NCBI GenBank assembly: GCA_963779325.1 | Contig: CAVZXS010000026.1 | Location: 1-64,000 of the forward strand | Direction: 5' to 3' | DNA: 64,000 nucleotides | Origin: CAVZXS01 sp963779325 | GTDB lineage: Bacteria; Bacteroidota; Bacteroidia; Chitinophagales; Chitinophagaceae | In this document: piece after piece, positions 1-9,021 of the stretch | Layout: the number at the start of each line of letters is the position of its first letter | Numbering within the stretch: position 1 is the stretch's first letter | The notes under the pieces: model-generated | The model's input: only the letters and a program-made list of their open reading frames with translations | Told to the model about the DNA's origin: nothing | Databases searched by the model: none | Program-made: the position numbers and the translations under genes

Positions 1-107
1 AAAAAGAAAGCAAAGAGGTGCGAGAAAGATGTCGAAAGGCTGAAAAAAAACTGATAAAAACATTTTTAGTAATCCTGTTAAAGTGAGCGCAGCGTGAAAC
101 CGGCCTG

Positions 108-1250
108 TTATAAGTTTGTTTTCCGTCGCAAAGCATTAAGTATATCTTTCGTTCTGCTTTCTACCAAAATATACTGAATATAAGCTAATAAGAGGCTGAA
201 GAAAACGGCAGGAATCCATACACCGTAATTGGTAATGTAAGGTACCGTTGGTTTAAAGATCAACCAATATATACCCAAGTAAAGAAAAATGGATGCCAAA
301 TGTGTGATATAAAGTGTGTAACTGAATCTTCCGATATTTACAAGCCATTTTATTTTTACTTGATGACGTAAAAAGAAAATGATGAGGAACACCCCTAATA
401 AAGCGGCAAAGATAAATCCGTAATTAGTTTGCTTCTGAAAGTAAAGATTAAAGAAATAAACGATGCCCAATAAACCGGCCATAATAAATAACATCGGAAC
501 TTTCTTTATACCCGAAAACGCCTGTAAAACCAAATCATAGTTTTTATATAAAAGGATGCCTGCAACAAAGTAGATATTATATACAAAGAAATAATCGTGG
601 ATATAAAGCGGAAGTTTTAAAGAAGATATAAAAGAAGGCGCAACAAGGTTTATGAAAAACAGAATAAGCGAAACAGCCGCATACACATTTAATTTTCTTA
701 AAAGAAACGGCGCCATTAAATAAAACATTACTTCGTAAGTGAGTGACCAAAAGGGAGTAATCAAGCCTCTTCCCGGCATATAAAAGAGGTTTTTTATAAT
801 CTGTACGGGGTCAAAGAAATTTTTCATTTCCGCAGTCCTTTCAAAACAGAAAGTAGTTAAGGTTCCGTCATACCACTGAGGATGCCAGTATTTTGTAATG
901 ACATATATTAAAGCTGCGAATACAAGTGCAACGAAATAAGAAGGATAAATACGTATAAATCGTCTTTTATAAAATTCTAAAACTGATTGATTTGAAGACA
1001 GGCTGTGAGCGATGGAAAAACCTGATAAAACAAAAAATACAATTACAAATTCTCCCGCAAGCCTGGTAAGCAAACTTGTTCCAAAGATTAAATATTGCTG
1101 AATTCCCCAAGTATCCATGGGAAAGTTTTTAACAAATTGATCGCCGCCCATCCATAATACACCACGGCAATGTGAGATAGCAACATACAAAGAAGCAATG
1201 CCTCTGATGGAGTCTAAAATGTCGAAAGATATCTTTTTTTTATTCAGCAT
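108..1250 (-). CDS. Acyltransferase family 3 (OafA/YrhL-like) membrane protein
   Basis: This is a 380-residue integral membrane protein with about ten hydrophobic segments. The family motif FFVLSGF sits at residues 72-78, the conserved histidine in AISHCRG is at residue 27, and an RRFIRIYP motif is at about residues 96-103. Members of this family transfer acetyl or other acyl groups to sugars of O-antigens and exopolysaccharides in the inner membrane. It is the last complete gene of the minus-strand polysaccharide array, about 110 bases after the preceding glycosyltransferase, which suggests it decorates the polymer made by this locus. The acyl donor and target sugar cannot be read from sequence. 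The start ATG at 1250 leaves a normal-length protein. Confidence 0.88.
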   Translation of the reverse strand: MLNKKKISFDILDSIRGIASLYVAISHCRGVLWMGGDQFVKNFPMDTWGIQQYLIFGTSLLTRLAGEFVIVFFVLSGFSIAHSLSSNQSVLEFYKRRFIRIYPSYFVALVFAALIYVITKYWHPQWYDGTLTTFCFERTAEMKNFFDPVQIIKNLFYMPGRGLITPFWSLTYEVMFYLMAPFLLRKLNVYAAVSLILFFINLVAPSFISSLKLPLYIHDYFFVYNIYFVAGILLYKNYDLVLQAFSGIKKVPMLFIMAGLLGIVYFFNLYFQKQTNYGFIFAALLGVFLIIFFLRHQVKIKWLVNIGRFSYTLYITHLASIFLYLGIYWLIFKPTVPYITNYGVWIPAVFFSLLLAYIQYILVESRTKDILNALRRKTNL

Positions 1251-1360
1251 AAATAATTAATTATAGTACTAAAATGACAGGAAAATTGATGTATTAAAGA
1301 CTAAATGATACTTTAAAAAAATAACTTAATAAATCGATTTTTGCATGACCCTTAACGCGG

Positions 1361-2467
1361 TTAGTTTTTTTCGGAAATTACCGTAAAAAAAACTTTTAAA
1401 TATTTAGGAAAATTTGCCTGAAGCGAAAACAATTCTTCAACCCGCTTTCTGCCGTTTAAGCCTGTTCGTTTTCGCAGTTCAATATCGTCAATTAATCGAA
1501 TAATTTTTTGGGTCCATTCTTCAGGCGTAGCAGCCAAAAACCCTGATACATCTTCCTCTATTACCCTGTAGTTTGTTCCGTAAGCGGTAGCAACGCACGG
1601 AATAGCAATGGCCATATAAGTAAGTGCCTTAAGGCTGCTTTTGCCCAAGCTCCACTCATTAGCAGGGATGGGATACAAACCTATTTCAATTTTATGCAAA
1701 TCTTCTACTTCGGTTTTTTCTTTCCAGGGAATAAATTCAGTAGGTACATCTTTCATTAGGTATTCCTTGTTGGCAATTACCAAAAGCTTAATATTTCGCA
1801 ATTTTGCCACCTGCGCCAAAACCGGTTGCAGTGTTTCTAAAAAAGGAATTGTACTGTGTGTACCTGTCCAACCTATTGTTGTAACGTCATGAAAGGCATA
1901 TTCTTTTACCGGAAAAAATCTGTCAGTATTAAAAGTAGACGATATATCAATTACGTTTTTGTATTTGTTCAGTTCGAGTGCAATTTCTTCGAGTTTTGGT
2001 GTGCAAACTATAACATACATAGCACGTTTCATGAGTGATAATGGCTTTTTACTTCCTTTTAATCGTTGAAAAAAGCTGCTTTTAACATGATCGTTTTTTG
2101 TTATAAAGATCATATCGTCAATATCATAAATTACTCTTTTATTAAAAAGAAAAAGCAGTTGTTCAAAAAAAGGGAATCCTAACGGTGTAACCCAGAGGTT
2201 TACAAATACAGCATCATAAAAAGGAGCCCTGCATATATCCAAAATCCTTTTAAAATATCCGGCAATAGTCCATCCGATTTTTTCGGCAACCCTGCCCGGT
2301 TTATAAATTATGTCCCAAAATCGGCGGGATTGAAATGATGAGATCGTAAATTGATAACCCTCTCCTTCAAGTAACGGCAGGTATTGCTCATATTTCAAGC
2401 GTTGGGTAGGAGCAGTTCCTTTAGGGCTGGGGCAAAGTACCAGTATACGCTTATTCTTAATACTCAT
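1361..2467 (-). CDS. Glycosyltransferase, GT4-like (group 1)
   Basis: This 368-residue protein has a two-domain GT-B layout. The N-terminal half contains YDIDDMIF near residue 118, as seen in a subset of bacterial GT4 enzymes. The C-terminal half carries the nucleotide-sugar binding region, with a GTHSTIP segment and an acidic E/K stretch near the end (LGKSSLKALTYMA, then ATAYGTN). It should add one sugar to the lipid-linked repeat unit at the cytoplasmic face of the inner membrane. Its start overlaps the end of the upstream glycosyltransferase by 11 bases, which shows translational coupling within the exopolysaccharide operon. Donor and acceptor specificity are unknown. Confidence 0.85.
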   Translation of the reverse strand: MSIKNKRILVLCPSPKGTAPTQRLKYEQYLPLLEGEGYQFTISSFQSRRFWDIIYKPGRVAEKIGWTIAGYFKRILDICRAPFYDAVFVNLWVTPLGFPFFEQLLFLFNKRVIYDIDDMIFITKNDHVKSSFFQRLKGSKKPLSLMKRAMYVIVCTPKLEEIALELNKYKNVIDISSTFNTDRFFPVKEYAFHDVTTIGWTGTHSTIPFLETLQPVLAQVAKLRNIKLLVIANKEYLMKDVPTEFIPWKEKTEVEDLHKIEIGLYPIPANEWSLGKSSLKALTYMAIAIPCVATAYGTNYRVIEEDVSGFLAATPEEWTQKIIRLIDDIELRKRTGLNGRKRVEELFSLQANFPKYLKVFFTVISEKN

Positions 2468-3686
2468 TCTTTAAAATTCCTTTATACACTTCCAAATAAC
2501 TTTCAACACCGCTTTTTAAATCGAAATATTCAAATGCAGCGTCGCGAATGTGTTGCTTGCTGATAGATACTAACCCGGGCAATAATTCGATCGCAGCATT
2601 ATAAGCTTCTTCCGTAAATTCTTTTACAACTAACCCGGTATTTGTTTTTTTAATTACAGTTCCTGTATCACCAATATCATTACAAATAACAGGGATGCCC
2701 ATACCCATCAACTCGGCATGCTTGGTGGGTGACGAAGCTATTTTGGAATAAGCCGGTCTGATAAAAAAGATACTGCAATCACTTATGCTTAAATAGAGGG
2801 GAAGTTCTTTTCGACCGACATACTGCACAATGATTTTGTCAGAAGCAATTCCATACCGGTTGGCTTCATTTTTAACTTTCTCCGGGTCATCTTTCGTCAA
2901 TACCATCATTACAAAATCAGGATTTTGACGGCAAAGAGTGCTGAAAAACGAAAACATTTCGTTTGTCATATACCATCCACCCACAGAACCCAGATAGGTT
3001 ATTATCTTTTTTGATTGGTTGATGCCAAGTTGGTTTTTTAATGTCTCTTTATCCTCAGCAAGGATTTTACTGTAGTTAAAATGGCCAAGATCAACACAAC
3101 AGGGGATTACACTTATTGTTAAATTTTTATAATCTTCATTCTTATATAACTCATTCACTGCTGCTTCTGTTAAAGAAACGATTCCGTCTGCATTCAACAA
3201 AAATTCCTTTTCCTTTTTTTTATAAAATCTGTAGACTTTTCTAAAAAAAAAACTTGTTTGTTTCCATTGCCCGCAATCAACTTTTTCGTCAGCCCAAAAA
3301 CCCCGCATATCAAACAAAAACTTTACCCCGTATTTCTTTTTTAGCCGCAAGCCCATTTCAGCAGCAATATAACTTCTGCAATGCGTCATATCAAATCGCT
3401 GCTCACGATACAACTTTCTTACTTTTCTGCGCATCACCCACCTGTCATAGACTTTGGAAAGCACGGGGGGGGTTTTGGTAAAGAAAAGCGGTTCCCAATT
3501 TATACCGGCCTTTTTTACAATCTCCTCAATAATTTTTCCTTCTTTAAGGTACCGTTCTTTTTTTTCGAAACTGAGTAATGTAAATTGGAACCCTCTTTCC
3601 GTTAATAAAGTGAGGTATGGCAATACCTGGCTCTGACCAAGCGGATCTGTCATGCCATCATAGGATATATAAAGAATTTTCTTCAC
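2457..3686 (-). CDS. Glycosyltransferase, GT4 family
   Basis: This 409-residue GT-B glycosyltransferase begins with ISYDGMTDPLGQSQVLPYL, a glycine-containing N-terminal loop typical of GT4 enzymes in Bacteroidota capsule loci. A second-domain ITYLGSVGGWYM segment follows, then the donor-binding region ending in PTKHAELMGMGIPVICND, where the family glutamate (E in HAELM) contacts the sugar nucleotide. It is predicted to work in the cytoplasm on the polyprenyl-linked repeat unit. It overlaps the next gene by 11 bases and the preceding asparagine-synthase gene by 4 bases (ATGA), so all three are co-translated. The exact sugar transferred cannot be deduced. Confidence 0.88.
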   Translation of the reverse strand: MKKILYISYDGMTDPLGQSQVLPYLTLLTERGFQFTLLSFEKKERYLKEGKIIEEIVKKAGINWEPLFFTKTPPVLSKVYDRWVMRRKVRKLYREQRFDMTHCRSYIAAEMGLRLKKKYGVKFLFDMRGFWADEKVDCGQWKQTSFFFRKVYRFYKKKEKEFLLNADGIVSLTEAAVNELYKNEDYKNLTISVIPCCVDLGHFNYSKILAEDKETLKNQLGINQSKKIITYLGSVGGWYMTNEMFSFFSTLCRQNPDFVMMVLTKDDPEKVKNEANRYGIASDKIIVQYVGRKELPLYLSISDCSIFFIRPAYSKIASSPTKHAELMGMGIPVICNDIGDTGTVIKKTNTGLVVKEFTEEAYNAAIELLPGLVSISKQHIRDAAFEYFDLKSGVESYLEVYKGILKNEY

Positions 3687-5518
3687 AAATGTTTTTCTTT
3701 ATACCACTTATGCAATAGGATTAATGCCCATACTTTGTTGAAAAGATAATTCTTGCCGGCAAAATATTCTTTTACGATATTATCAGCGATTTCGTAGTGA
3801 ACCAAATTGCATTCCTCAATGGTTTGCTTACTTAAGTATTTCTCAGGTAAGTATCTTAATTCTTTTTTCAACCATATACTTAACGGTAGCGCAAAACCCC
3901 ATTTAGGTCTTTCAAAAAAAGACTCGGGAACATAATCATACAACAGCTGCTTGAGTAAATACTTGCCTGTTTGCCCGTTTAATTTAAGTTTGGGAGAAAG
4001 ATTAATTGCAAACTCTACCAACCTGTGATCGAGTAACGGCACACGTACTTCCAGCGAATATTGCATAGACGCCCTGTCAGTTTTTACCAGCAGCTCTTCG
4101 GGTAAATAATTTTTTAAGTCAAAAAAACTTTGTTTTTCAATAGCCGTTAGTTTGCGATTTTTACTTACTACTTCTTCTGTAATAGAAACTGCTGTTTGAT
4201 TCTTTACAAGCGCATATACTTCTTCTTCCGAAAAAAAATACTGTTCCTGAGAAAAGATGTGACTTTTAATTCTTTCCGGGTTACTGTATTCAAAGAGCTT
4301 GCCTCCTCTTTGCATGCGGTTGTCGCCAAAACTATGCAGTGCCTTAGCAATGGGCTTTCTCAAACCTTTTAAAAAGGGGTTTTGAAGTCTTCGCGCCCAA
4401 AAATACGCTCCGTATCCCCAAAATAATTCGTCACCTCCGTCGCCCGAAAGTGCTACCGTTACATGCTTACGGGCCATCTGCGAAACGAGCATGGTAGGTA
4501 TGGCCGAAGAGTCGGCATAAGGTTCGTCATATACGTTAAGTATATCATCAATTAACCCCAAAGCATCCTTTTCAGAAACAATAAACTCATGATGATCGGT
4601 CTTTAAATGGTTGGCAACATTTGATGCATACTGCGATTCATTGAATTTTGCTTCTTTAAATCCTATAGAAAAAGTTTTTACCGAGGTGGTTGAAACTGAT
4701 TGTGCGATTGCAGTTACTAAACTTGAGTCAATTCCGCCGCTTAAAAAAACACCTAACGGAACATCGCTTATCATGCAATACTTAATGCTGCTTTGCAAAA
4801 GCTCCTGCAGCGATTTTTTAGCCGATTTCTCATCGGTTAAAACAGTCGGGTCTATTTCATTTTCCGGTTGCCAATAAGAAAAAATTTGAAGAGAGCCTTT
4901 GTAAAGTACCGCGTATTGTCCGGGTTGCAGCTTATAACAATTCTTATAAATAGTATCTTCTTTCGGGACATACCCCTGGTATAAAAAATTCGCAATGGCT
5001 TTATGCTCGATTTGTTTTGTAAAAGGCAGCAAAAAAATAGATTTTAATTCAGAAGCAAATGCGAAATTCCCGTCTTCGTACCAGTAATTTAACGGCTTAA
5101 TACCGATTCGATCCCTTACCAGGTAAAGTTTTTCAGCATGTTTATCCCAAATAGCTATTGCAAACATTCCATTAAAGTCATTAATACTTTCAATGCCTGC
5201 CTTGGCAAATGCTTCTATAATTATTTCAGAATCGGAAGTAGTGCGGGGAACAATTTTATACTTTTCTGCAACTTCTTTAAAATTATATACTTCACCGTTA
5301 TATACCATTACGTAACGGCCGTCGGCAGAATAAAATGGTTGATTAGCAGCTGCTGATAAATCAATAATACTTAGCCGCCTGTGACCCAGGCCCAAACCGA
5401 CATTTTCATCATAAAAGTACCCTTTGGCATCGGGTCCGCGATGCTGAATCTCATCAGTCATCTTTTGCAAGTGCTCAAGATTAAATCTCCCGGAAAAAAA
5501 ACCTGTTATTCCACACAT
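3683..5518 (-). CDS. asnB: Asparagine synthase (glutamine-hydrolysing) homologue
   Basis: This 611-residue protein has the full two-domain architecture. An N-terminal class II glutamine amidotransferase domain carries the nucleophile Cys2 (MCGITGF), HRGPDAKG, the YNGEVYNF substrate loop at 73-80 and a conserved RRLSIID. A C-terminal ATP pyrophosphatase synthase domain carries the P-loop SGGIDSS at about 260-266 and ALSGDGGDELFWGY. The textbook reaction is aspartate + glutamine + ATP to asparagine, but homologues embedded in polysaccharide loci are thought to amidate a carboxyl group such as a uronic acid. The nearby UDP-glucose dehydrogenase would supply a uronic acid, so that role is plausible here but inferred. 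It overlaps the downstream glycosyltransferase by 4 bases. Confidence 0.88.
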   Translation of the reverse strand: MCGITGFFSGRFNLEHLQKMTDEIQHRGPDAKGYFYDENVGLGLGHRRLSIIDLSAAANQPFYSADGRYVMVYNGEVYNFKEVAEKYKIVPRTTSDSEIIIEAFAKAGIESINDFNGMFAIAIWDKHAEKLYLVRDRIGIKPLNYWYEDGNFAFASELKSIFLLPFTKQIEHKAIANFLYQGYVPKEDTIYKNCYKLQPGQYAVLYKGSLQIFSYWQPENEIDPTVLTDEKSAKKSLQELLQSSIKYCMISDVPLGVFLSGGIDSSLVTAIAQSVSTTSVKTFSIGFKEAKFNESQYASNVANHLKTDHHEFIVSEKDALGLIDDILNVYDEPYADSSAIPTMLVSQMARKHVTVALSGDGGDELFWGYGAYFWARRLQNPFLKGLRKPIAKALHSFGDNRMQRGGKLFEYSNPERIKSHIFSQEQYFFSEEEVYALVKNQTAVSITEEVVSKNRKLTAIEKQSFFDLKNYLPEELLVKTDRASMQYSLEVRVPLLDHRLVEFAINLSPKLKLNGQTGKYLLKQLLYDYVPESFFERPKWGFALPLSIWLKKELRYLPEKYLSKQTIEECNLVHYEIADNIVKEYFAGKNYLFNKVWALILLHKWYKEKHL

Positions 5519-5519
5519 A

Positions 5520-6488
5520 TTATTGTTTAATACCTTTTACCGTGGCAGCGCTGAAATTGTTGCCAAAGCGAATAAAATCGGCGAAAGTAACTTTCATGCC
5601 GAATTCTTTAAACCAATTTTCTACAGTAGCGATCTTTTGCGGATGATCATGCTCCGGTGAAAACATATCAAACGTATCCAATATAACCCATTCCTTCAGT
5701 TCTTCTTTTGAAAGATCAGGCGGCAAGGTGCCTTTTATATCGCATACAGGAAGAAACCGGTTTACAAAACGACCCACACCCATTCTGTCAAAAAAGAAAT
5801 AAAGTTTTATAAGTCTGTCGGCATTGTTCTCAATTTTTTTCAACAATTTTTCATGCGACATCTTTTTGGTAAAAGGTCTGAAGATATACTTAGAATGTAT
5901 TTTTGTCCACCATCCTTTTACAGGATAAAAATCAACTGCCACTTCACCGCCGGGTTTCGCTTTATCAATCAACGCTTTTACCGACTTTTTAAAATCAGGA
6001 GTGTGCTGTAACACGCCAAAACAAAATACCTTATCAAAACTATTATCAGCAAAAGGCATTTCGTAAATACTGGCTTGGAAAAGCCTGAACCTTTCTCCGT
6101 GATGACCGTTGTTTTTAAAATTTGCCGATACGGCATCAGAGTAATCTACGCTGTATAGATTTGCTTTAGTATGATCAAGTACAATTTGAGAAAATCGACC
6201 CGCTCCGCTTCCAACTTCCAACACATTTTTATTACTTAAATCTTCCTTGTCCCAATTAGTTTCAGCAAAAAATCGCTCTTTACTTTGAGATGAATTTTTT
6301 GACTCCCTGTCAATTTGGGTCTTTTGAAATTTATTCCATTGAAAACCGAAACTATCTGTATAATTTGTTTCATTTACTATTCGCAATGCCCCCCTTACTA
6401 CAGGGAAACAATTTCCTTCAGCATCAATATATTCCTCGCCCCTTTTTTCCATTGGCGAATTGTTAAACGGATTAACAGGTGTAATCAT
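5520..6488 (-). CDS. Class I SAM-dependent methyltransferase
   Basis: This 322-residue protein has the Rossmann SAM-binding motif VLEVGSGAGRF at residues 89-99, an acidic loop VDYSD, and FCFGVLQHTPDF, the motif IV/V region of methyltransferase type 11/25 proteins. A short N-terminal segment (DAEGNCFPVVRGALRI) resembles the Trm112-like lead-in found on many sugar-locus methyltransferases. It likely methylates a sugar hydroxyl or the sugar-linked carrier within the exopolysaccharide pathway. It starts 24 bases after the secreted DUF4838 gene and ends one base before the asparagine synthase start, so it is clearly in the same transcript. The substrate is unknown. Confidence 0.82.
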   Translation of the reverse strand: MITPVNPFNNSPMEKRGEEYIDAEGNCFPVVRGALRIVNETNYTDSFGFQWNKFQKTQIDRESKNSSQSKERFFAETNWDKEDLSNKNVLEVGSGAGRFSQIVLDHTKANLYSVDYSDAVSANFKNNGHHGERFRLFQASIYEMPFADNSFDKVFCFGVLQHTPDFKKSVKALIDKAKPGGEVAVDFYPVKGWWTKIHSKYIFRPFTKKMSHEKLLKKIENNADRLIKLYFFFDRMGVGRFVNRFLPVCDIKGTLPPDLSKEELKEWVILDTFDMFSPEHDHPQKIATVENWFKEFGMKVTFADFIRFGNNFSAATVKGIKQ

Positions 6489-6512
6489 TCTGAGTTTATT
6501 TAGTTATTACTT

Positions 6513-9002
6513 TTATTGTTTTATGAATTTGCCGGTATAAGATGAGATTAACATTTCTGAGGGGCTGTCTCCCAAGTAAGGAGGAACTCCTTCAAGGTAA
6601 ATGCTTCCGCTTTGTTTTTCTATGGTCCATATTCCTTCTTCGCCCGGCAACACATCAACATAAAAAGATTCATCAGCCCCGTTTTGTTTGTCAATTATCC
6701 TGCCTGAAGGCGACTTTAATTGCAAAGTAACGGTTTTTGTACACAAAAATTTCTTTACTCCCCGGGGAACAAGGAAGTAAAAAATATTATACCCCGCTAC
6801 AGTTGTAGTTACCAATTTATCATAAGGTGTCAGCACCAAACTGTATTTTATACCCTGAGAAAAGTTTAGTATAAACATTTTTTGCTGATCACTTACACGC
6901 AACTTATAATAGCCGGGCGGTAAATTTATCAAGCCGAATTTTTCTGTTTTCGTTTTAATCGACTGGTTAAAGACCATGAGTGGTTTTTCCTCTTCGACAG
7001 AGTTAGCTTTAGATGCGGCGGAGTATACTTCAATTGTAACAGAACGGTCGACAGGGGGGTTGGCGGCAAAACCACTGCTTAACTCAATATAATTTTTATC
7101 TGATTTCTTGCTAAGGTAAAAAACGTATTCCGTTTTACCCCATAACGCATGCGGCGTTTTAGTATATGTACGCCCCGGCATTATCAGCAGGGGATCGATC
7201 GGTGAAAATGTATTAGAATGTGAAAACGAAGTAACGCCTTCTACTTTTTTTATATCCGCTATATCTTGTTTAAAATCCTTTTGTAATTCAGCATCCGTGT
7301 AAGTCATTTTATTATTTTTCCAAACTTGGTTCGGGTTATCGTAAATTCCCTTACCTGTAAATCCCGAATAATTTGCCAACGAAACCATTACAGGTAATGT
7401 AGCAAAAGAAGGATTTTCGAAATTTCTGTAAGCGAAAGATAAAGCCTTGTTTAAGTTTTCTTCTGAAGGTTTCTTTTTTAAATTCTTATACAAAACCAGG
7501 TAGTGCATATAGCGTTTTATTTCGTCAATTCTTTTTTTTATTATCGCCGAGCCGGACTTATTATATGCTTCATTAACAATATACAGCCAATCGGCCAGGT
7601 CATTTTCAGCGGGTACTCTATGAGGATAATACTCCCATGAGTTGTACAATTTCATCATCAACTCTGATACATCGCCGAAAGCTTTTTTGTAAAAATCTTT
7701 TTTCAGCGAGTCTATATTCAGGTTTGTATTCCACAATAGTTTCGATACAAAATACTGCCCCGGTCCCCTGCTAATCCAACCAATTGTCGACTCTCCCAAA
7801 TAAGCTCTTGCTCCGCTTTTATAATACTGCACAATACTTTTTTTAATAAACTTGGTTTTTGCTGCCGATACCTGACCCGGCATATCATTATCCCATTCAT
7901 AAACACTCAGGTATTCATAGATGCCGACTTTAGTTGCTTTTTTATTCCATAATTCCATTAATTCCTGCGTCGAATATTTTGTACGATTAAATCCATTTGT
8001 AATCATAACAAAAATATTAGGCTCTAATTTATATTTTGTTGGCAAAATGTGTTCGCTGTACGCCAGGTTGCCTACCCAAATCCCCGGGTATTTTTTTTGA
8101 AGCTCTTTGGCAACTTTATTGCTTAAATAGTATACTTGATCGGATGGTGTGCCAATCGCATTACAATCGGGGGTATTGCAAAACCCCGGTCCGTCAGACG
8201 GCTCCATGGAGATCATTAATACATTTTCTCCCATTCTTTTTTTAAACTCTATCCTGCTTATTGCATCATCTGCAATCAGCTTTACCAGGTTTTGATTTGC
8301 TACGTTAAATTTTGGGCCTGCAGGCAGCGTACCCTTTGAGAGACCGGGTTGGGCAAAATATTCAGGGTGTTGTTTGAACACTTCCTCGTTACGCTGCATT
8401 ATATCGTCATATATGTGGCCTGCGTTTACTTGGAAGGCGCCTCCCATTCTGTTCGCCCCGGCCCAAAAATTAAATTCTTTTTCGATTTTTGCTGAATTGA
8501 AATATCCATGACCGTTTGCTATCCACCTGTACTCATAGTCAGGTTTGGTAAGTATACTTACAGGCTTATATAGCGATGTAAGTTTCGGAACATTTTGCCA
8601 ATGTTCGCCCGGTAATAAATAAGAAAACCCGAGGTGCTCAAGGTAAATAAATACGGCTTCCTGTAAAGCAAGCTTGGAATTACCCAGAATTATTAAAGAT
8701 TGATTATCTCCTTTTATATAGATGCCTTCAGGTCCGAAAGATTTCAATTTTACAGGAAAAGAAATTTTACCGGCTTCTGCAGAAGGTGTATGTAACAGCA
8801 GTATACCTGAATTAGTATATGATGATGCGTTATGAATTGATATCTTATCAATACCGGCTTTCTTAAGTTCTTCGGAAAGTGTTTTGATGGCAGTACTTAT
8901 TGAATCATCCGCCTGAGAGCGGATGTAAATGGATACACCTGGCTGCCCTTTCATTTTTGTTGACATTAAAATAACTAATGCAACAAGGAAAAGATTCTTC
9001 AA
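6513..9002 (-). CDS. Secreted DUF4838 (alpha-glucuronidase-like fold) protein
   Basis: This 829-residue protein has an N-terminal signal peptide of about 19 residues (hydrophobic LVALVILMS, then KGQ). The N-terminal 130 residues resemble the alpha/beta domain that precedes the barrel in alpha-glucuronidase-type glycosidases (ILGNSKLALQEAVFIYLEHLG). Residues about 155-430 match the DUF4838 barrel: YEYRWIANGHGY, VNAGHIYDDI, MISMEPSDGPGFC and YLGESTIGWISRGPGQY. The remaining C-terminal half looks like beta-rich accessory domains. It is probably exported to the periplasm or cell surface and could bind or cleave the polymer, but no catalytic activity is established for DUF4838. Its position inside the biosynthetic operon suggests trimming or modification of the product. 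Confidence 0.75.
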   Translation of the reverse strand: MKNLFLVALVILMSTKMKGQPGVSIYIRSQADDSISTAIKTLSEELKKAGIDKISIHNASSYTNSGILLLHTPSAEAGKISFPVKLKSFGPEGIYIKGDNQSLIILGNSKLALQEAVFIYLEHLGFSYLLPGEHWQNVPKLTSLYKPVSILTKPDYEYRWIANGHGYFNSAKIEKEFNFWAGANRMGGAFQVNAGHIYDDIMQRNEEVFKQHPEYFAQPGLSKGTLPAGPKFNVANQNLVKLIADDAISRIEFKKRMGENVLMISMEPSDGPGFCNTPDCNAIGTPSDQVYYLSNKVAKELQKKYPGIWVGNLAYSEHILPTKYKLEPNIFVMITNGFNRTKYSTQELMELWNKKATKVGIYEYLSVYEWDNDMPGQVSAAKTKFIKKSIVQYYKSGARAYLGESTIGWISRGPGQYFVSKLLWNTNLNIDSLKKDFYKKAFGDVSELMMKLYNSWEYYPHRVPAENDLADWLYIVNEAYNKSGSAIIKKRIDEIKRYMHYLVLYKNLKKKPSEENLNKALSFAYRNFENPSFATLPVMVSLANYSGFTGKGIYDNPNQVWKNNKMTYTDAELQKDFKQDIADIKKVEGVTSFSHSNTFSPIDPLLIMPGRTYTKTPHALWGKTEYVFYLSKKSDKNYIELSSGFAANPPVDRSVTIEVYSAASKANSVEEEKPLMVFNQSIKTKTEKFGLINLPPGYYKLRVSDQQKMFILNFSQGIKYSLVLTPYDKLVTTTVAGYNIFYFLVPRGVKKFLCTKTVTLQLKSPSGRIIDKQNGADESFYVDVLPGEEGIWTIEKQSGSIYLEGVPPYLGDSPSEMLISSYTGKFIKQ

Positions 9003-9021
9003 TTGACGTATTGTAAAATGT

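Noticed and set aside
1..107. Short open frames at the left edge on both strands (for example a plus-strand KKKAKRCEKDVERLKKN ending near 53, and a minus-strand frame starting at the ATG at 63)
   Set aside because: Too little sequence is visible to choose between the end of a rightward gene and the start of a leftward gene running off the window.
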